From NCBI RefSeq assembly GCF_007997285.1, contig NZ_VORX01000011.1, forward strand, positions 1-64,000: 64,000 nucleotides of DNA, read 5' to 3'. Shown piece by piece: positions 35,790 to 44,226 of the stretch (position 1 is its first letter; the number at the start of each line of letters is the position of its first letter). The position numbers were made by a program, and so were the translations under genes. The notes under the pieces were generated by a model that made no database searches, was not told the origin of the DNA, and saw only the letters and a list, made by a program, of their open reading frames with translations. Origin of the DNA: Gelidibacter salicanalis. GTDB lineage: Bacteria > Bacteroidota > Bacteroidia > Flavobacteriales > Flavobacteriaceae.

Positions 35790-36257
35790 TTAATTTCTTA
35801 AATCGTTTGCTTTAGACCATTGCTTATATTGTTCGTACTGGGAATCATCAAGAATATTTTTCAAAATTCGATTCTCTTCCTTTATTTTTTCATTGGCGGA
35901 CAAAAGTTTGTATGCATCGTCCTTTTGCGATTCCTTCCACTCTCTGATTGCATTCTCGTAGCGGTTAATTTGATCTTGAGTCATATTAAATCGAGAATAT
36001 AAGTTTTTTCGACGTTTAGGATTATCCAAATTCCAATTTTCATTTAAACTATCCGTGATTTTATCATTACCAACGGACACTTCATCCATAGCGTCGAAGT
36101 TTCCTGTCTTTTTATAGTTTGTAGTATTGGTAATTTCCTCGTTTTCTGGAACTGTTCTACCTTCGGTACTATGATCTGGTGAATTGTTTTTTCCAAAATC
36201 ACAGGACATAACCAAGGTCATTAAGCTTACTAGAATTAATTGGCGCTGAAAGTTCAT
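35790..36257 (-). CDS. Small lipoprotein of unknown function
   Basis: 155 residues. Signal peptide II with lipobox LVMSC (lipid Cys at residue 19), followed by DFGKNN. The mature part is hydrophilic, with a disordered Ser/Thr/Asn/Glu stretch (about 22-80) and a helical tail from about 85 (RFNMTQDQINRYENAIREWKE, ILDDSQYEQYKQW). The tail pattern resembles Spy/CpxP-type periplasmic helices (repeated TxxQxxxY...), but weakly. Downstream of the small lysine-rich gene and its terminator. Confidence 0.65.
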   Translation of the reverse strand: MNFQRQLILVSLMTLVMSCDFGKNNSPDHSTEGRTVPENEEITNTTNYKKTGNFDAMDEVSVGNDKITDSLNENWNLDNPKRRKNLYSRFNMTQDQINRYENAIREWKESQKDDAYKLLSANEKIKEENRILKNILDDSQYEQYKQWSKANDLRN

Positions 36258-36359
36258 AATATCTGATTTTTAGTTTACTACAAAAATACACCCCAATGAT
36301 CTCATGTGTTTTCTCATTTGGAACAAACATTAGCTTTAATAGAATATGGATATTAAAAC

Positions 36360-36394
36360 AAGAACTCCAGATCATGCATTGACCTGGAGTTCTT
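36360..36394 (-). terminator. Terminator of the lysine-rich gene
   Basis: AAGAACTCCAG and CTGGAGTTCTT form a perfect 11-bp stem around a 13-base loop. Read on the minus strand it ends in TTTTAAT, closing the small gene at 36418-36543. Confidence 0.75.
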
Positions 36395-36417
36395 ATCAAT
36401 TTAAAAAATAAATGAAT

Positions 36418-36543
36418 TTACTTTTTCTTTGCAGCTGATGTTTTTCCACTAGCTGGCGCTTTTTTTGGGTCGTTTTTTTGATCCGATTTTTGATCCGACT
36501 TTTTAGGCGCGTCTTTCTTTTGATTTTTGTCTTGAGTGCTCAT
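36418..36543 (-). CDS. 41-residue lysine-rich protein next to LigD/Ku
   Basis: ATG 36543-36541 to TAA 36420-36418. It reads MSTQDKNQKKDAPKKSDQ at the start and GKTSAAKKK at the end, about one third lysine, with repeats of KSDQK and no hydrophobic core, so it is surely disordered and nucleic-acid-binding in character (inference). A clean stem terminator follows, which supports it as a transcribed gene. It lies 94 bases after ligD on the same strand and could be part of the NHEJ transcript. Histone H1-like tails have a similar composition. Confidence 0.6.
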   Translation of the reverse strand: MSTQDKNQKKDAPKKSDQKSDQKNDPKKAPASGKTSAAKKK

Positions 36544-36637
36544 TTTAAGTTCATTTTAAAGTTCTAATTAAAATTACCTAATAAGTAGATTAAGATAGTA
36601 TCCCAAAAAATTTAATTAGCGCTCAAAAAATACATTT

Positions 36638-39064
36638 TTAAGATTCCATAAGATTATTTATCGCCTGTTCCATATCAATCCCTTTTCCCAATACACCTTT
36701 AAATACATCTTTAGTTGTTGCCAACCGATCTGGTACAGTTTGCATATTGTAATCTTGAATTTTTAGCCCTGACTTTACTTCAGACCATTTTAAAGGTGTG
36801 GATACGGTGGCTAATTTTTGAGGACGCACGCTATACGCCGATGCTATGGTTTGGCCCTTCCTATTCTGTAAATAATCCAAGTAGATTTTTGGGCCGCGTT
36901 TTTTTAATGAGCGCTCTAGGGTTGTTAGTTCGGGTAAGACCTCGTTGACATATACACACAGCAATTTTGTAAAATCCCGTGCTTCCTCATACGTATACAA
37001 CGCTCCCATGGGTATATAGATATGAAGTCCAGAAGCACCTGAGGTTTTACAGAATCCCTTAATTTTGGCCCGATCTAAAACTTGTTTGACCGTTAAAGCC
37101 GTTTCAACGACCTCTTCAAAGCTGTTTTCGGTTGACGGATCTAAATCAAGGATAGCATAATCCGGATAATTTAACTGATAGATGGTGGAATGCCAGGGAT
37201 GTAATTCGATACAGCCTAAATTATTCATATAAAGTAAAGTAGCCCGATTTTGACATAACAGGTAATTAATATCCTTAGCGGAAGATTTCGAAGCAATTTC
37301 GATGGTTTCAATCCAGGCCGGTAAATTCGCGTGGTCTTTCTGATAGAAGGAATCCCCTAAAATCCCGTTGGGATGCCGATGCAGACTTTCCGGACGGTCT
37401 TTGAGGTAGGGCAATATATATTCGGACATTTTAATATAGTAATCCAGCAGATCATATTTTGTCAACGGCGGATTGGGCCAGTATAATTTATCGGGATTGG
37501 TAATTTGAACCGCTACCGCGTCAATTTCCAACGAAAATTCGGAGTGAGAGGACTTCTGTTTTTTAGGCGCTGGGGTTTCATTTATAAGATTATCAAACGC
37601 AATGGTTTTATCTTCCCGCATTCTTAAAAAAACAGGATGTCGCATCACTTTGGACGGTGTCCATTCTGAAAATTTGACCTCACACACTAATTTAGGTATC
37701 AACCAAACTGCCTCACGTCCTTTAAGATGTTTACCAATATCAAATACTGGGGTGTCGGTTTCTAATACCTTAAACTTGTTGTAAAGCTCAGAAATTTGAG
37801 CTTCTGAAAACCCAGAACCACAAGTACCTACATATACAAGTTCATCATCTTCCACCATTCCTAAAATTAGGGAAGCAAATTTCCGGGATATGGTGGTAGA
37901 CTGCGTGTAACCACAAATGATGGTTTCCGTATTTTCAATTTTTTTGAATTTTAACCAATTAGAAGAACGCACATTGATCTCATAAGTTGAATCGGCTTTT
38001 TTGGCAATAACCCCTTCCATACCCAAATTGATAGCCTGCTCGTACACCGTAATGCCCATAGCTTCCACATGATCGCAATACTGGATATGCGGCAAGTCGG
38101 GCAACAACTCCTTTAACAACTCTTTCCGATCTAACAACGGCAGATTTATGGTGTCGTGCCCGTTAAGATGCAGCAAATCGAAAATATAATAGACCAAGCT
38201 ACCTTCCGTGTGCTCAGCATCATAGTTTTGTAGAGCATTAAATTGGGGCAAGCCGGTTTGGTCCAAAACCACAATTTCACCGTCCAAGATGGCCGTGTGC
38301 TCCAAATGCTCCAATTGTTCGTGAATGATTTTAAATTTTTCGTTTAACGAAATACCATTTCGAGAATACAATTCGACTGTGCCATTTGTAATGGTGGATA
38401 CCGCGCGATAGCCATCGTATTTCAGTTCATAAATCCAATTTTTATCGTTAAAAATTTTGGTGCCCGGCGATGCTAGCATCGGTTTGACCACGGACTTTAA
38501 ATTAAGTTGTGCAGGCGGTGTTGAAGCCTCGGTAGAAAATACCTCTAAATTAAAGTCTTCGGCATCGTAATCCAGTGGTGTCGCAAATTGATCGTCGTGT
38601 TTGATGAGCAACCATTGCTCCTTTTTATTCATGGAAGACGAACGCACCAAAGTAAAAATGCCCTGCAATTTTTCGCCGTGAAAAATGAGTTTTAATTTCC
38701 CGTCGGCATAATCTGAACCGAGATCTCGAGCTTTATACAGATTCTCATAAACCCCAGAATCCCATAATGTCATTTTACCGGCGCCGTAATTCCCTTTAGG
38801 AATAATGCCCTCAAAAGTGAGATAGGCCACGGGATGGTCTTCCGTATGTACGGCTAGACGCTTGTCTTTCGGATTCATAGAAGGCCCCTTCGGAACTGCC
38901 CAACTTTTTAGCACCCCTTCCATTTCCAAACGCAAGTCGTAATGCAAATGGCTGGCACGGTGCCGTTGAATGACAAACCGGTACTTGTCCTCGTCATTCC
39001 GGACATCTTTGGGTTCAGGAGTGTCCTTGAAATTGCGTTTCTTCCGGTAGTCTTCCAGCCCCAT
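36638..39064 (-). CDS. ligD: ATP-dependent DNA ligase LigD (PE-ligase-polymerase order)
   Basis: Multidomain NHEJ ligase, 808 residues. Order: 3'-phosphoesterase domain (about 10-150; RHRASHLHYDLRLEMEGVLKSWAVP), ATP-dependent ligase (about 190-480; nucleotide-binding lysine in YELKYDGYRAV, then LDGEIVVLD, EGVIAKKADS and the OB fold), then the primase-polymerase domain (about 520-800; KLYWPNPPLTKYDLLDYY, HRHPNGILGDSFYQKDH, YAILDLDPS, GLHIYIPMG). The Pseudomonas-type order, not the mycobacterial one. The polymerase motif I aspartates are in AILDLDPS. It follows ku by 3 bases, so the two are translated from one transcript. Confidence 0.96.
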   Translation of the reverse strand: MGLEDYRKKRNFKDTPEPKDVRNDEDKYRFVIQRHRASHLHYDLRLEMEGVLKSWAVPKGPSMNPKDKRLAVHTEDHPVAYLTFEGIIPKGNYGAGKMTLWDSGVYENLYKARDLGSDYADGKLKLIFHGEKLQGIFTLVRSSSMNKKEQWLLIKHDDQFATPLDYDAEDFNLEVFSTEASTPPAQLNLKSVVKPMLASPGTKIFNDKNWIYELKYDGYRAVSTITNGTVELYSRNGISLNEKFKIIHEQLEHLEHTAILDGEIVVLDQTGLPQFNALQNYDAEHTEGSLVYYIFDLLHLNGHDTINLPLLDRKELLKELLPDLPHIQYCDHVEAMGITVYEQAINLGMEGVIAKKADSTYEINVRSSNWLKFKKIENTETIICGYTQSTTISRKFASLILGMVEDDELVYVGTCGSGFSEAQISELYNKFKVLETDTPVFDIGKHLKGREAVWLIPKLVCEVKFSEWTPSKVMRHPVFLRMREDKTIAFDNLINETPAPKKQKSSHSEFSLEIDAVAVQITNPDKLYWPNPPLTKYDLLDYYIKMSEYILPYLKDRPESLHRHPNGILGDSFYQKDHANLPAWIETIEIASKSSAKDINYLLCQNRATLLYMNNLGCIELHPWHSTIYQLNYPDYAILDLDPSTENSFEEVVETALTVKQVLDRAKIKGFCKTSGASGLHIYIPMGALYTYEEARDFTKLLCVYVNEVLPELTTLERSLKKRGPKIYLDYLQNRKGQTIASAYSVRPQKLATVSTPLKWSEVKSGLKIQDYNMQTVPDRLATTKDVFKGVLGKGIDMEQAINNLMES

Positions 39065-39067
39065 ATT

Positions 39068-39841
39068 TTAAGAGGCTTTCTTTTTACGTTGGTCTAAACT
39101 CGCTTTTAATTTGGCCATTAAATCTTTGGCTGCAGTAGGTTCGCTCTTCGTTTTCTCCACCTTGACAGTTTTACCAGAAGCCTTCGACTCGATTATTTTG
39201 AGCAATTGGCTGTTGTAAACATCCTTATATTTTTTGAAATTAAATTTTTCGGTGTAGTTTTCAATCAAGTCCTCGGCCATGGCAATTTCCTTATCCGAAG
39301 TTTTTGTTTTCGGAATTTTCACGTCTTTAGGATCGCGAATTTCTTCAGCAAACCGAATGACGTGCAATACAATCACATTTTTATAAACCCCAATGAGCGA
39401 TAGATTTTCCTTTTGACGCATCACAAACGTAGCAACACCTAATTTACCGGTTTTTTTAAGGGCATCGCGCAATAAGTTATAGGCCTTACCGCCCTCTTTT
39501 TGAGGTTCGAGATAGTAGGGATTTTTAAAAAGCATGTCCGCCACTTCGGTCTCTTCAACAAATTCCTCAATATCGATGGTCTTACTTTTCTTGACATTGG
39601 CATTTTCAAAGTCTTCTTTCTCCAAAATGACGTACGCATCATCCTTTTTAAAACCTTTTACAATATCCTTCCACACCACTTCTTCTCCGGTATCTTCATT
39701 AACCCGCTTATACCTGATGCGGGCGTGGTCGTGTTTATCGAGCATGTCCAAATCTAAGTTTCGACTTTCAGAAGCTGAATACATTTTGATGGGGATTGAT
39801 ACAAGGCCAAAACTTACGGTGCCATTCCAAACTGATTTCAT
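39068..39841 (-). CDS. ku: Ku protein for non-homologous end joining
   Basis: 257 residues, single-domain bacterial Ku: MKSVWNGTVSFGLVSIPIKMYSAS start, HDHARIRYKRVNEDTGEEV, FKNPYYLEPQKEGGKAYNLLRDAL, AEEIRDPK. It binds broken DNA ends as a dimer and recruits LigD. The basic lysine-rich C-terminal tail (about 225-257, KASLDQRKKKAS) is typical. First gene of the ku-ligD-(lysine-rich) run. Confidence 0.96.
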   Translation of the reverse strand: MKSVWNGTVSFGLVSIPIKMYSASESRNLDLDMLDKHDHARIRYKRVNEDTGEEVVWKDIVKGFKKDDAYVILEKEDFENANVKKSKTIDIEEFVEETEVADMLFKNPYYLEPQKEGGKAYNLLRDALKKTGKLGVATFVMRQKENLSLIGVYKNVIVLHVIRFAEEIRDPKDVKIPKTKTSDKEIAMAEDLIENYTEKFNFKKYKDVYNSQLLKIIESKASGKTVKVEKTKSEPTAAKDLMAKLKASLDQRKKKAS

Positions 39842-40274
39842 AGTGTTTTTTTTAGATAATTTGTAAGTGCAACCTTCTTATTGCTGTTCTGCACCACTCA
39901 AATTCCTCCTTTAAAAAGGTGGATTCATTTTAACGATAGAATTTAAGACATCCCTTCTTGGCGAATGATTGCAATTCGTATTTTTTGTAGCGTTATCACA
40001 AGTTGTACTGAATATTAATATGAGTGACCATCTTAAAACACATTCCTTAACGTGCTAAGTTTGAACATTTAAGCTTAGACTGTTTATTTACGGATATTTT
40101 AAAGCTAGAAATAAACGGGATTTGCTAAAAAGTAAATTGAAAATTTCCATATAAAAATATTTGATTTTTTATATTTGCAGCGCTAAAGTCCTAGAGGATT
40201 TGTCTTGATTACCAAACAAGATTTCAAAATTGAATACCATTATTCAGTTTAACATCTTCTGACTTATATTTAAT
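39842..40274. other. Intergenic region between ku and tRNA-Leu
   Basis: 433 bases. A -7-like TATATTTG at 40170-40177 precedes the tRNA by about 100 bases, but the nearest TTG (40137-40139) is 30 bases away, so the promoter is imperfect. No gene seen in the rest. Confidence 0.45.
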
Positions 40275-40359
40275 GCGCACGTGGCGGAATTGGTAGACGC
40301 GCCAGCTTGAGGGGCTGGTGATCGCTTAGATCGTGGAAGTTCGAGTCTTCTCGTGCGCA
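40275..40359 (+). tRNA. tRNA-Leu (anticodon GAG)
   Basis: 85 bases with acceptor stem GCGCACG/CGTGCGC and discriminator A; no CCA encoded. The anticodon stem CCAGC/GCTGG encloses TTGAGGG, giving anticodon GAG. The long variable arm (TGATCGCTTAGATCGT) and TTCGAGT T-loop fit a class II tRNA. Confidence 0.96.
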
Positions 40360-40489
40360 CTATAAAGCAGACTACTTCATCAACGCTTCTGATTTCTTCA
40401 GTATTTTCAACGCCATCCGTTTAAAACCTACATTCTTTAACAACTTGTAATAATTTAGTGTAATTTTGTTTCATACTTTTGATAAAAGA

Positions 40490-41389
40490 ATGAACAATAT
40501 TAAGACCATATTCAGTATAAAGGATTTAGAACACCTTACAGGAATAAAGGCACACACCATCAGAATTTGGGAAAAGCGCTACCAACTGCTCGAACCAGAA
40601 CGCACGGACACCAACATTAGATTCTACAATTTAGGACATTTAAAGAAGTTGTTGAACATCAGCTTCCTTAATAATAACGGACATAAAATTTCAAAAATTG
40701 CCTCCTTATCTACTCAAGATATGCACCAACAGGTGCGGGAATTGGCCAGCAAAGGACATCTTAAAAATCACGCCATCAATACCTTTAAATTGGCGATGTT
40801 AGACTTTGATCAGGAGCTGTTCTATGAAACCTATAATGCGCTGATCAAAACAAAATCATTTTCTGAGATCTTTTATGAATTGTTTTTGCCCTTACTTTCA
40901 GAAATTGGTACCCTATGGCAAACGGACACGATTACCCCTGCCCATGAACATTTCATCTCGTCGCTGCTCCGTCAAAAGATTTTGATCAATACGGAATTGT
41001 TACAATCCCAAAACAAAATTGACCACGACAACGCCTTTGTGCTTTTTCTGCCGGATAATGAAATTCACGAGATTGGGTTAATGTTTGTTAATTATGAACT
41101 CGTTGCGCGAGGTCACCGCTCCATTTTTTTGGGCTCCAGCGTCCCGATTAGCAGTTTAAGGGACATTCTTCCCTATTATAAAAACATTACCTTCCTTTCC
41201 TATTTCACCATCAAACCTGAAAGAGCAGACTTGGCAAACTATTTAGCAGAATTTGAATCTGAACTCTTGACGGGAAACAGCAACCAATTATGGGTACTTG
41301 GGCAGATGACTCAATATATTGATTCCCAAAACTTACCGAAATCCATTACCCCTTTTGAAACAATTGGCAGCTTAGTAGCAACGATTTAA
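40490..41389 (+). CDS. MerR-family regulator with cobalamin-binding domain (CarH/LitR-like photoreceptor)
   Basis: About 299 residues. An N-terminal MerR helix-turn-helix (about 1-70; FSIKDLEHLTGIKAHTIRIWEKRY), a helical linker domain, then a B12-binding domain. The AdoCbl signature is complete: Trp143 followed by nine residues and Glu153-His154 (W-x9-EH), and Glu191-x-His193-x-x-Gly196 with the cobalt-ligand histidine. CarH-type proteins hold repression in the dark as a B12-bound tetramer and release DNA in light. The crt genes immediately downstream are the expected target. Start: an upstream in-frame TTG (40466) overlaps a -7-like TAATTTTG (40461-40468), so the ATG at 40490 is preferred. 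Confidence 0.88.
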   Translation: MNNIKTIFSIKDLEHLTGIKAHTIRIWEKRYQLLEPERTDTNIRFYNLGHLKKLLNISFLNNNGHKISKIASLSTQDMHQQVRELASKGHLKNHAINTFKLAMLDFDQELFYETYNALIKTKSFSEIFYELFLPLLSEIGTLWQTDTITPAHEHFISSLLRQKILINTELLQSQNKIDHDNAFVLFLPDNEIHEIGLMFVNYELVARGHRSIFLGSSVPISSLRDILPYYKNITFLSYFTIKPERADLANYLAEFESELLTGNSNQLWVLGQMTQYIDSQNLPKSITPFETIGSLVATI

Positions 41390-41400
41390 TGTTATTAAAA

Positions 41401-41439
41401 TTGCTTTTTGTTTAACTTTTAACTACATTTGTTAAACAA
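41401..41439 (+). promoter_or_regulatory. crtI promoter with a 9-bp dyad operator candidate
   Basis: TTG (41401-41403) and TACATTTG (41424-41431) with 20-base spacing form a good promoter. TTGTTTAAC (41408-41416) and GTTAAACAA (41431-41439) are perfect inverted copies, 14 bases apart, flanking the -7 element. A regulator bound there would block initiation. The CarH-like regulator encoded just upstream is the obvious candidate (inference). The ATG at 41439 is only 8 bases past the -7 element, so the crt transcript would be nearly leaderless. Confidence 0.6.
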
Positions 41440-42926
41440 TGAAAAATCGTGTTGCTATTATTGGTTCTGGTTTCTCTGCACTTTCTGCAGCTTGCTATCT
41501 TGCGAAAGATGGCTACGACGTGACCATTTTTGAAAAGAATAAGACAATCGGAGGTCGCGCTAGACAGCTAAAAAAGGAGGGCTTTACGTTTGACATCGGC
41601 CCAACCTGGTATTGGATGCCTGATGTCTTTGAGCGTTTTTTTGCGGACTTTGGCAAGCAGCCTTCTGATTACTATCAGCTCGAAAAATTGAATCCTGCTT
41701 ATAGTGTGTATTTCGCTAAAGACGATTATATAACCATTGAAGATACTTTAGAAAAAATTTGTGAAACTTTTGAACACGAAGAACCGGGAAGCTCTCAAAA
41801 ACTGAGGAAATTCATTGCCAATGCGCAACACAATTATGAAGTTGCCATCAAAGATTTAGTATACAGGCCAGGTATCACACCGTTTGAATTGATGACGCCG
41901 GTGACTATCAAAAAATTAGATCAGTTTTTTAGTACGATTAAAAAAGATGTACGTAAAGAATTCAAAAATGAACGCTTGGCTAAAATTTTGGAATTCCCAG
42001 TGCTCTTTTTAGGCGCAAAACCAGATAACACACCTTCCTTTTACAGTTTTATGAATTATGCCGATTTTGGAATTGGGACCTTTCATCCTAAAAAAGGTAT
42101 GTATCAAGTTATTTTAGCTATGAAACAGTTGGCACTGGGTGTAGGTGTCACCATTAAAACAGAACAAACCGTGGATAATATCAGCGTAGCTGAGGGAAAC
42201 GCCACGAGCATTACCTCAAATGGCGAAAAACTTCCATTTGACATCGTTTTAAGTGGTGCTGATTACCATCACACCGAAACATTATTAGAACCCTCTTATC
42301 GCCAATATTCTGAAACCTATTGGGAAAAGAAGGTTTTTGCGCCCTCTTCGCTCTTATTTTATGTGGGCTTTGACAAGAAATTAATCAACGTTAATCATCA
42401 TACTTTATTTTTTGACGTCGATTTTGAAGCGCACGCCAAAGAAATATATGATACGCCACAATGGCCCAAAGACCCTTTATTTTACGCCAGTTTCCCATCT
42501 TTAACTGATCAGAGCGTGGCGCCTGAAGGTCAGGAAGCCGGAATATTTTTAATTCCGCTAGCTCCCGGATTAGAAGATACTCCAGCATTAAGAGCCCTTT
42601 ACTTTGACAAGATTATTGCACGGTTTGAGAACTTAACCTCGCAAAGTGTGGGAAAAAATATTATATTTAAAGAGTCTTTTTGCGTCAATGACTTTATTCA
42701 AGATTACAATTCTTATAAAGGCAATGCTTACGGAATGGCAAATACACTGTTCCAAACCGCTTTTTTAAGACCTAAATTAAAAAGTAAAAAAGTAAAGAAT
42801 CTTTATTTTACGGGACAATTAACCGTGCCAGGACCCGGAGTGCCGCCATCACTAATTTCTGGTAAATTGGTTTCAGAGCTTATTAAGAAACATCATACCC
42901 TCAAAAATTATGAAACAGCTATTTGA
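41439..42926 (+). CDS. crtI: Phytoene desaturase
   Basis: 495-residue FAD-dependent desaturase that introduces the double bonds turning phytoene into lycopene. It begins with the dinucleotide-binding motif VAIIGSGFSALSAACYLAKDGYDV, followed by EKNKTIGGRARQL and FDIGPTWYWMPD. The C-terminal GNAYGMANTLFQTAFLRP and LYFTGQLTVPGPGVPPSLISGKL segments are typical of CrtI. Membrane-associated. First structural gene of the cluster; overlaps crtB by 17 bases. Confidence 0.96.
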   Translation: MKNRVAIIGSGFSALSAACYLAKDGYDVTIFEKNKTIGGRARQLKKEGFTFDIGPTWYWMPDVFERFFADFGKQPSDYYQLEKLNPAYSVYFAKDDYITIEDTLEKICETFEHEEPGSSQKLRKFIANAQHNYEVAIKDLVYRPGITPFELMTPVTIKKLDQFFSTIKKDVRKEFKNERLAKILEFPVLFLGAKPDNTPSFYSFMNYADFGIGTFHPKKGMYQVILAMKQLALGVGVTIKTEQTVDNISVAEGNATSITSNGEKLPFDIVLSGADYHHTETLLEPSYRQYSETYWEKKVFAPSSLLFYVGFDKKLINVNHHTLFFDVDFEAHAKEIYDTPQWPKDPLFYASFPSLTDQSVAPEGQEAGIFLIPLAPGLEDTPALRALYFDKIIARFENLTSQSVGKNIIFKESFCVNDFIQDYNSYKGNAYGMANTLFQTAFLRPKLKSKKVKNLYFTGQLTVPGPGVPPSLISGKLVSELIKKHHTLKNYETAI

Positions 42927-43749
42927 TACCGTTTCTCATCGATGTAGTAAGGCCGTGACCAACTCTTACAGCACGTCTTTTTCTCTTGCTACCAAGATGC
43001 TGGCCAATAGCATCCGACAGGATATTTACAATATCTATGGCTTCGTGCGTTTTGCTGACGAGATTGTCGATTCCTTTCATGACTATGATAAGCAATCCTT
43101 ATTTGATCGTTTTGAGGAAGATTTACAATTAGCCCTGGTGCAAAAAATAAGCTTGAATCCCATTCTTAATGCGTTTCAGGAAACCTATCACAAGTTCAAT
43201 ATAGACAAGCATCTCGTAGATTCTTTTATGAAAAGCATGCGCTTAGATTTGCACAAAAGCGACTACTTAACGGAAGCCGATTATAAGATGTATATCTACG
43301 GCTCCGCTGATGTGGTGGGCTTAATGTGTTTAAAAGTTTTTGTAAAAGGCGATCCTCACCAATACGAGACTTTAAAAGAGAGTGCGATGAGTTTAGGCTC
43401 CGCCTTTCAGAAAGTCAACTTTTTACGGGATCTTAAAGCCGATTATGAAGATTTAAGCCGCACCTATTTTCCGAACACCAATTTGAACCATTTGGATGAA
43501 ATCTCTAAAAAGGCCATCATTGATGATATTGAGCATGATTTCGCTTTGGGATTAAAAGGCATCAAGGAATTGCCAATTGAAGCTAAATTCGGTGTATTTA
43601 TGGCTTATAGATATTACAACCAACTTCTCAAGAAACTAAAGAATACACCTGCGTTGGATATTAAATCGACCAGAATTAGGGTGCCCAACTACAAAAAGTT
43701 TGAACTTTTAACCCGAAGTTATGTAAAATATCAACTCAATTTAATGTAA
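42910..43749 (+). CDS. crtB: Phytoene synthase
   Basis: 279 residues. Condenses two geranylgeranyl diphosphates to phytoene. The two aspartate-rich Mg2+ motifs are visible: VRFADEIVDSF (DExxD, near residue 50) and NFLRDLKADYED (DxxxD-like, near 175). TSFSLATKML at the N-terminus is also typical. Overlaps crtI, with crtZ following after 8 bases. Confidence 0.96.
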   Translation: MKQLFDTVSHRCSKAVTNSYSTSFSLATKMLANSIRQDIYNIYGFVRFADEIVDSFHDYDKQSLFDRFEEDLQLALVQKISLNPILNAFQETYHKFNIDKHLVDSFMKSMRLDLHKSDYLTEADYKMYIYGSADVVGLMCLKVFVKGDPHQYETLKESAMSLGSAFQKVNFLRDLKADYEDLSRTYFPNTNLNHLDEISKKAIIDDIEHDFALGLKGIKELPIEAKFGVFMAYRYYNQLLKKLKNTPALDIKSTRIRVPNYKKFELLTRSYVKYQLNLM

Positions 43750-43757
43750 GTTTAGAC

Positions 43758-44207
43758 ATGCAAATTTTCCTTTGGATACTAATATTTTTTGGCACGTTTG
43801 CCATCATGGAATTTAACGCGTGGTTTACCCATAAGTACATCATGCACGGTTTTTTATGGAGTCTTCATAAGGACCACCACCATAAAGATCATAAAAGTTG
43901 GTTTGAGCGTAATGATGCTTTTTTCATCTTCTATGCGGTGATCAGCATGACCTGTTTCTATTTATGGAGCTATGAAGACGTTTGGTATTGTCTGCCATTA
44001 GGTCTAGGAATTCTAGCTTACGGCATCGCTTATTTTACGGTGCACGACATCTTTATTCACCAACGCTTTAAAATCTTCAGAAACGCCAATAATTGGTACG
44101 CAAAAGGCGTACGTCGTGCGCATAAAATGCATCATAAGCATTTAGGTAAGGAAGATGGGGAATGCTTCGGGATGTTGGTAGTGCCGTTTAAATACTTCAA
44201 GAAATAA
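43758..44207 (+). CDS. crtZ: Beta-carotene hydroxylase
   Basis: 149 residues, membrane fatty-acid-hydroxylase superfamily. Di-iron histidine boxes: HKYIMHGF, HKDHHHKDH, HDIFIHQRF and RAHKMHHKH, spread through four hydrophobic segments. It adds 3 and 3' hydroxyls to beta-carotene, giving zeaxanthin. Sits between crtB and crtY in the operon, 20 bases before crtY. Confidence 0.95.
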   Translation: MQIFLWILIFFGTFAIMEFNAWFTHKYIMHGFLWSLHKDHHHKDHKSWFERNDAFFIFYAVISMTCFYLWSYEDVWYCLPLGLGILAYGIAYFTVHDIFIHQRFKIFRNANNWYAKGVRRAHKMHHKHLGKEDGECFGMLVVPFKYFKK

Positions 44208-44226
44208 ACAGTTTAGTCAGGTTATC

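Noticed and set aside
35627-35815. 62-codon plus-strand frame
   Set aside because: It runs through the imperfect direct repeat and has no start signal or motif.
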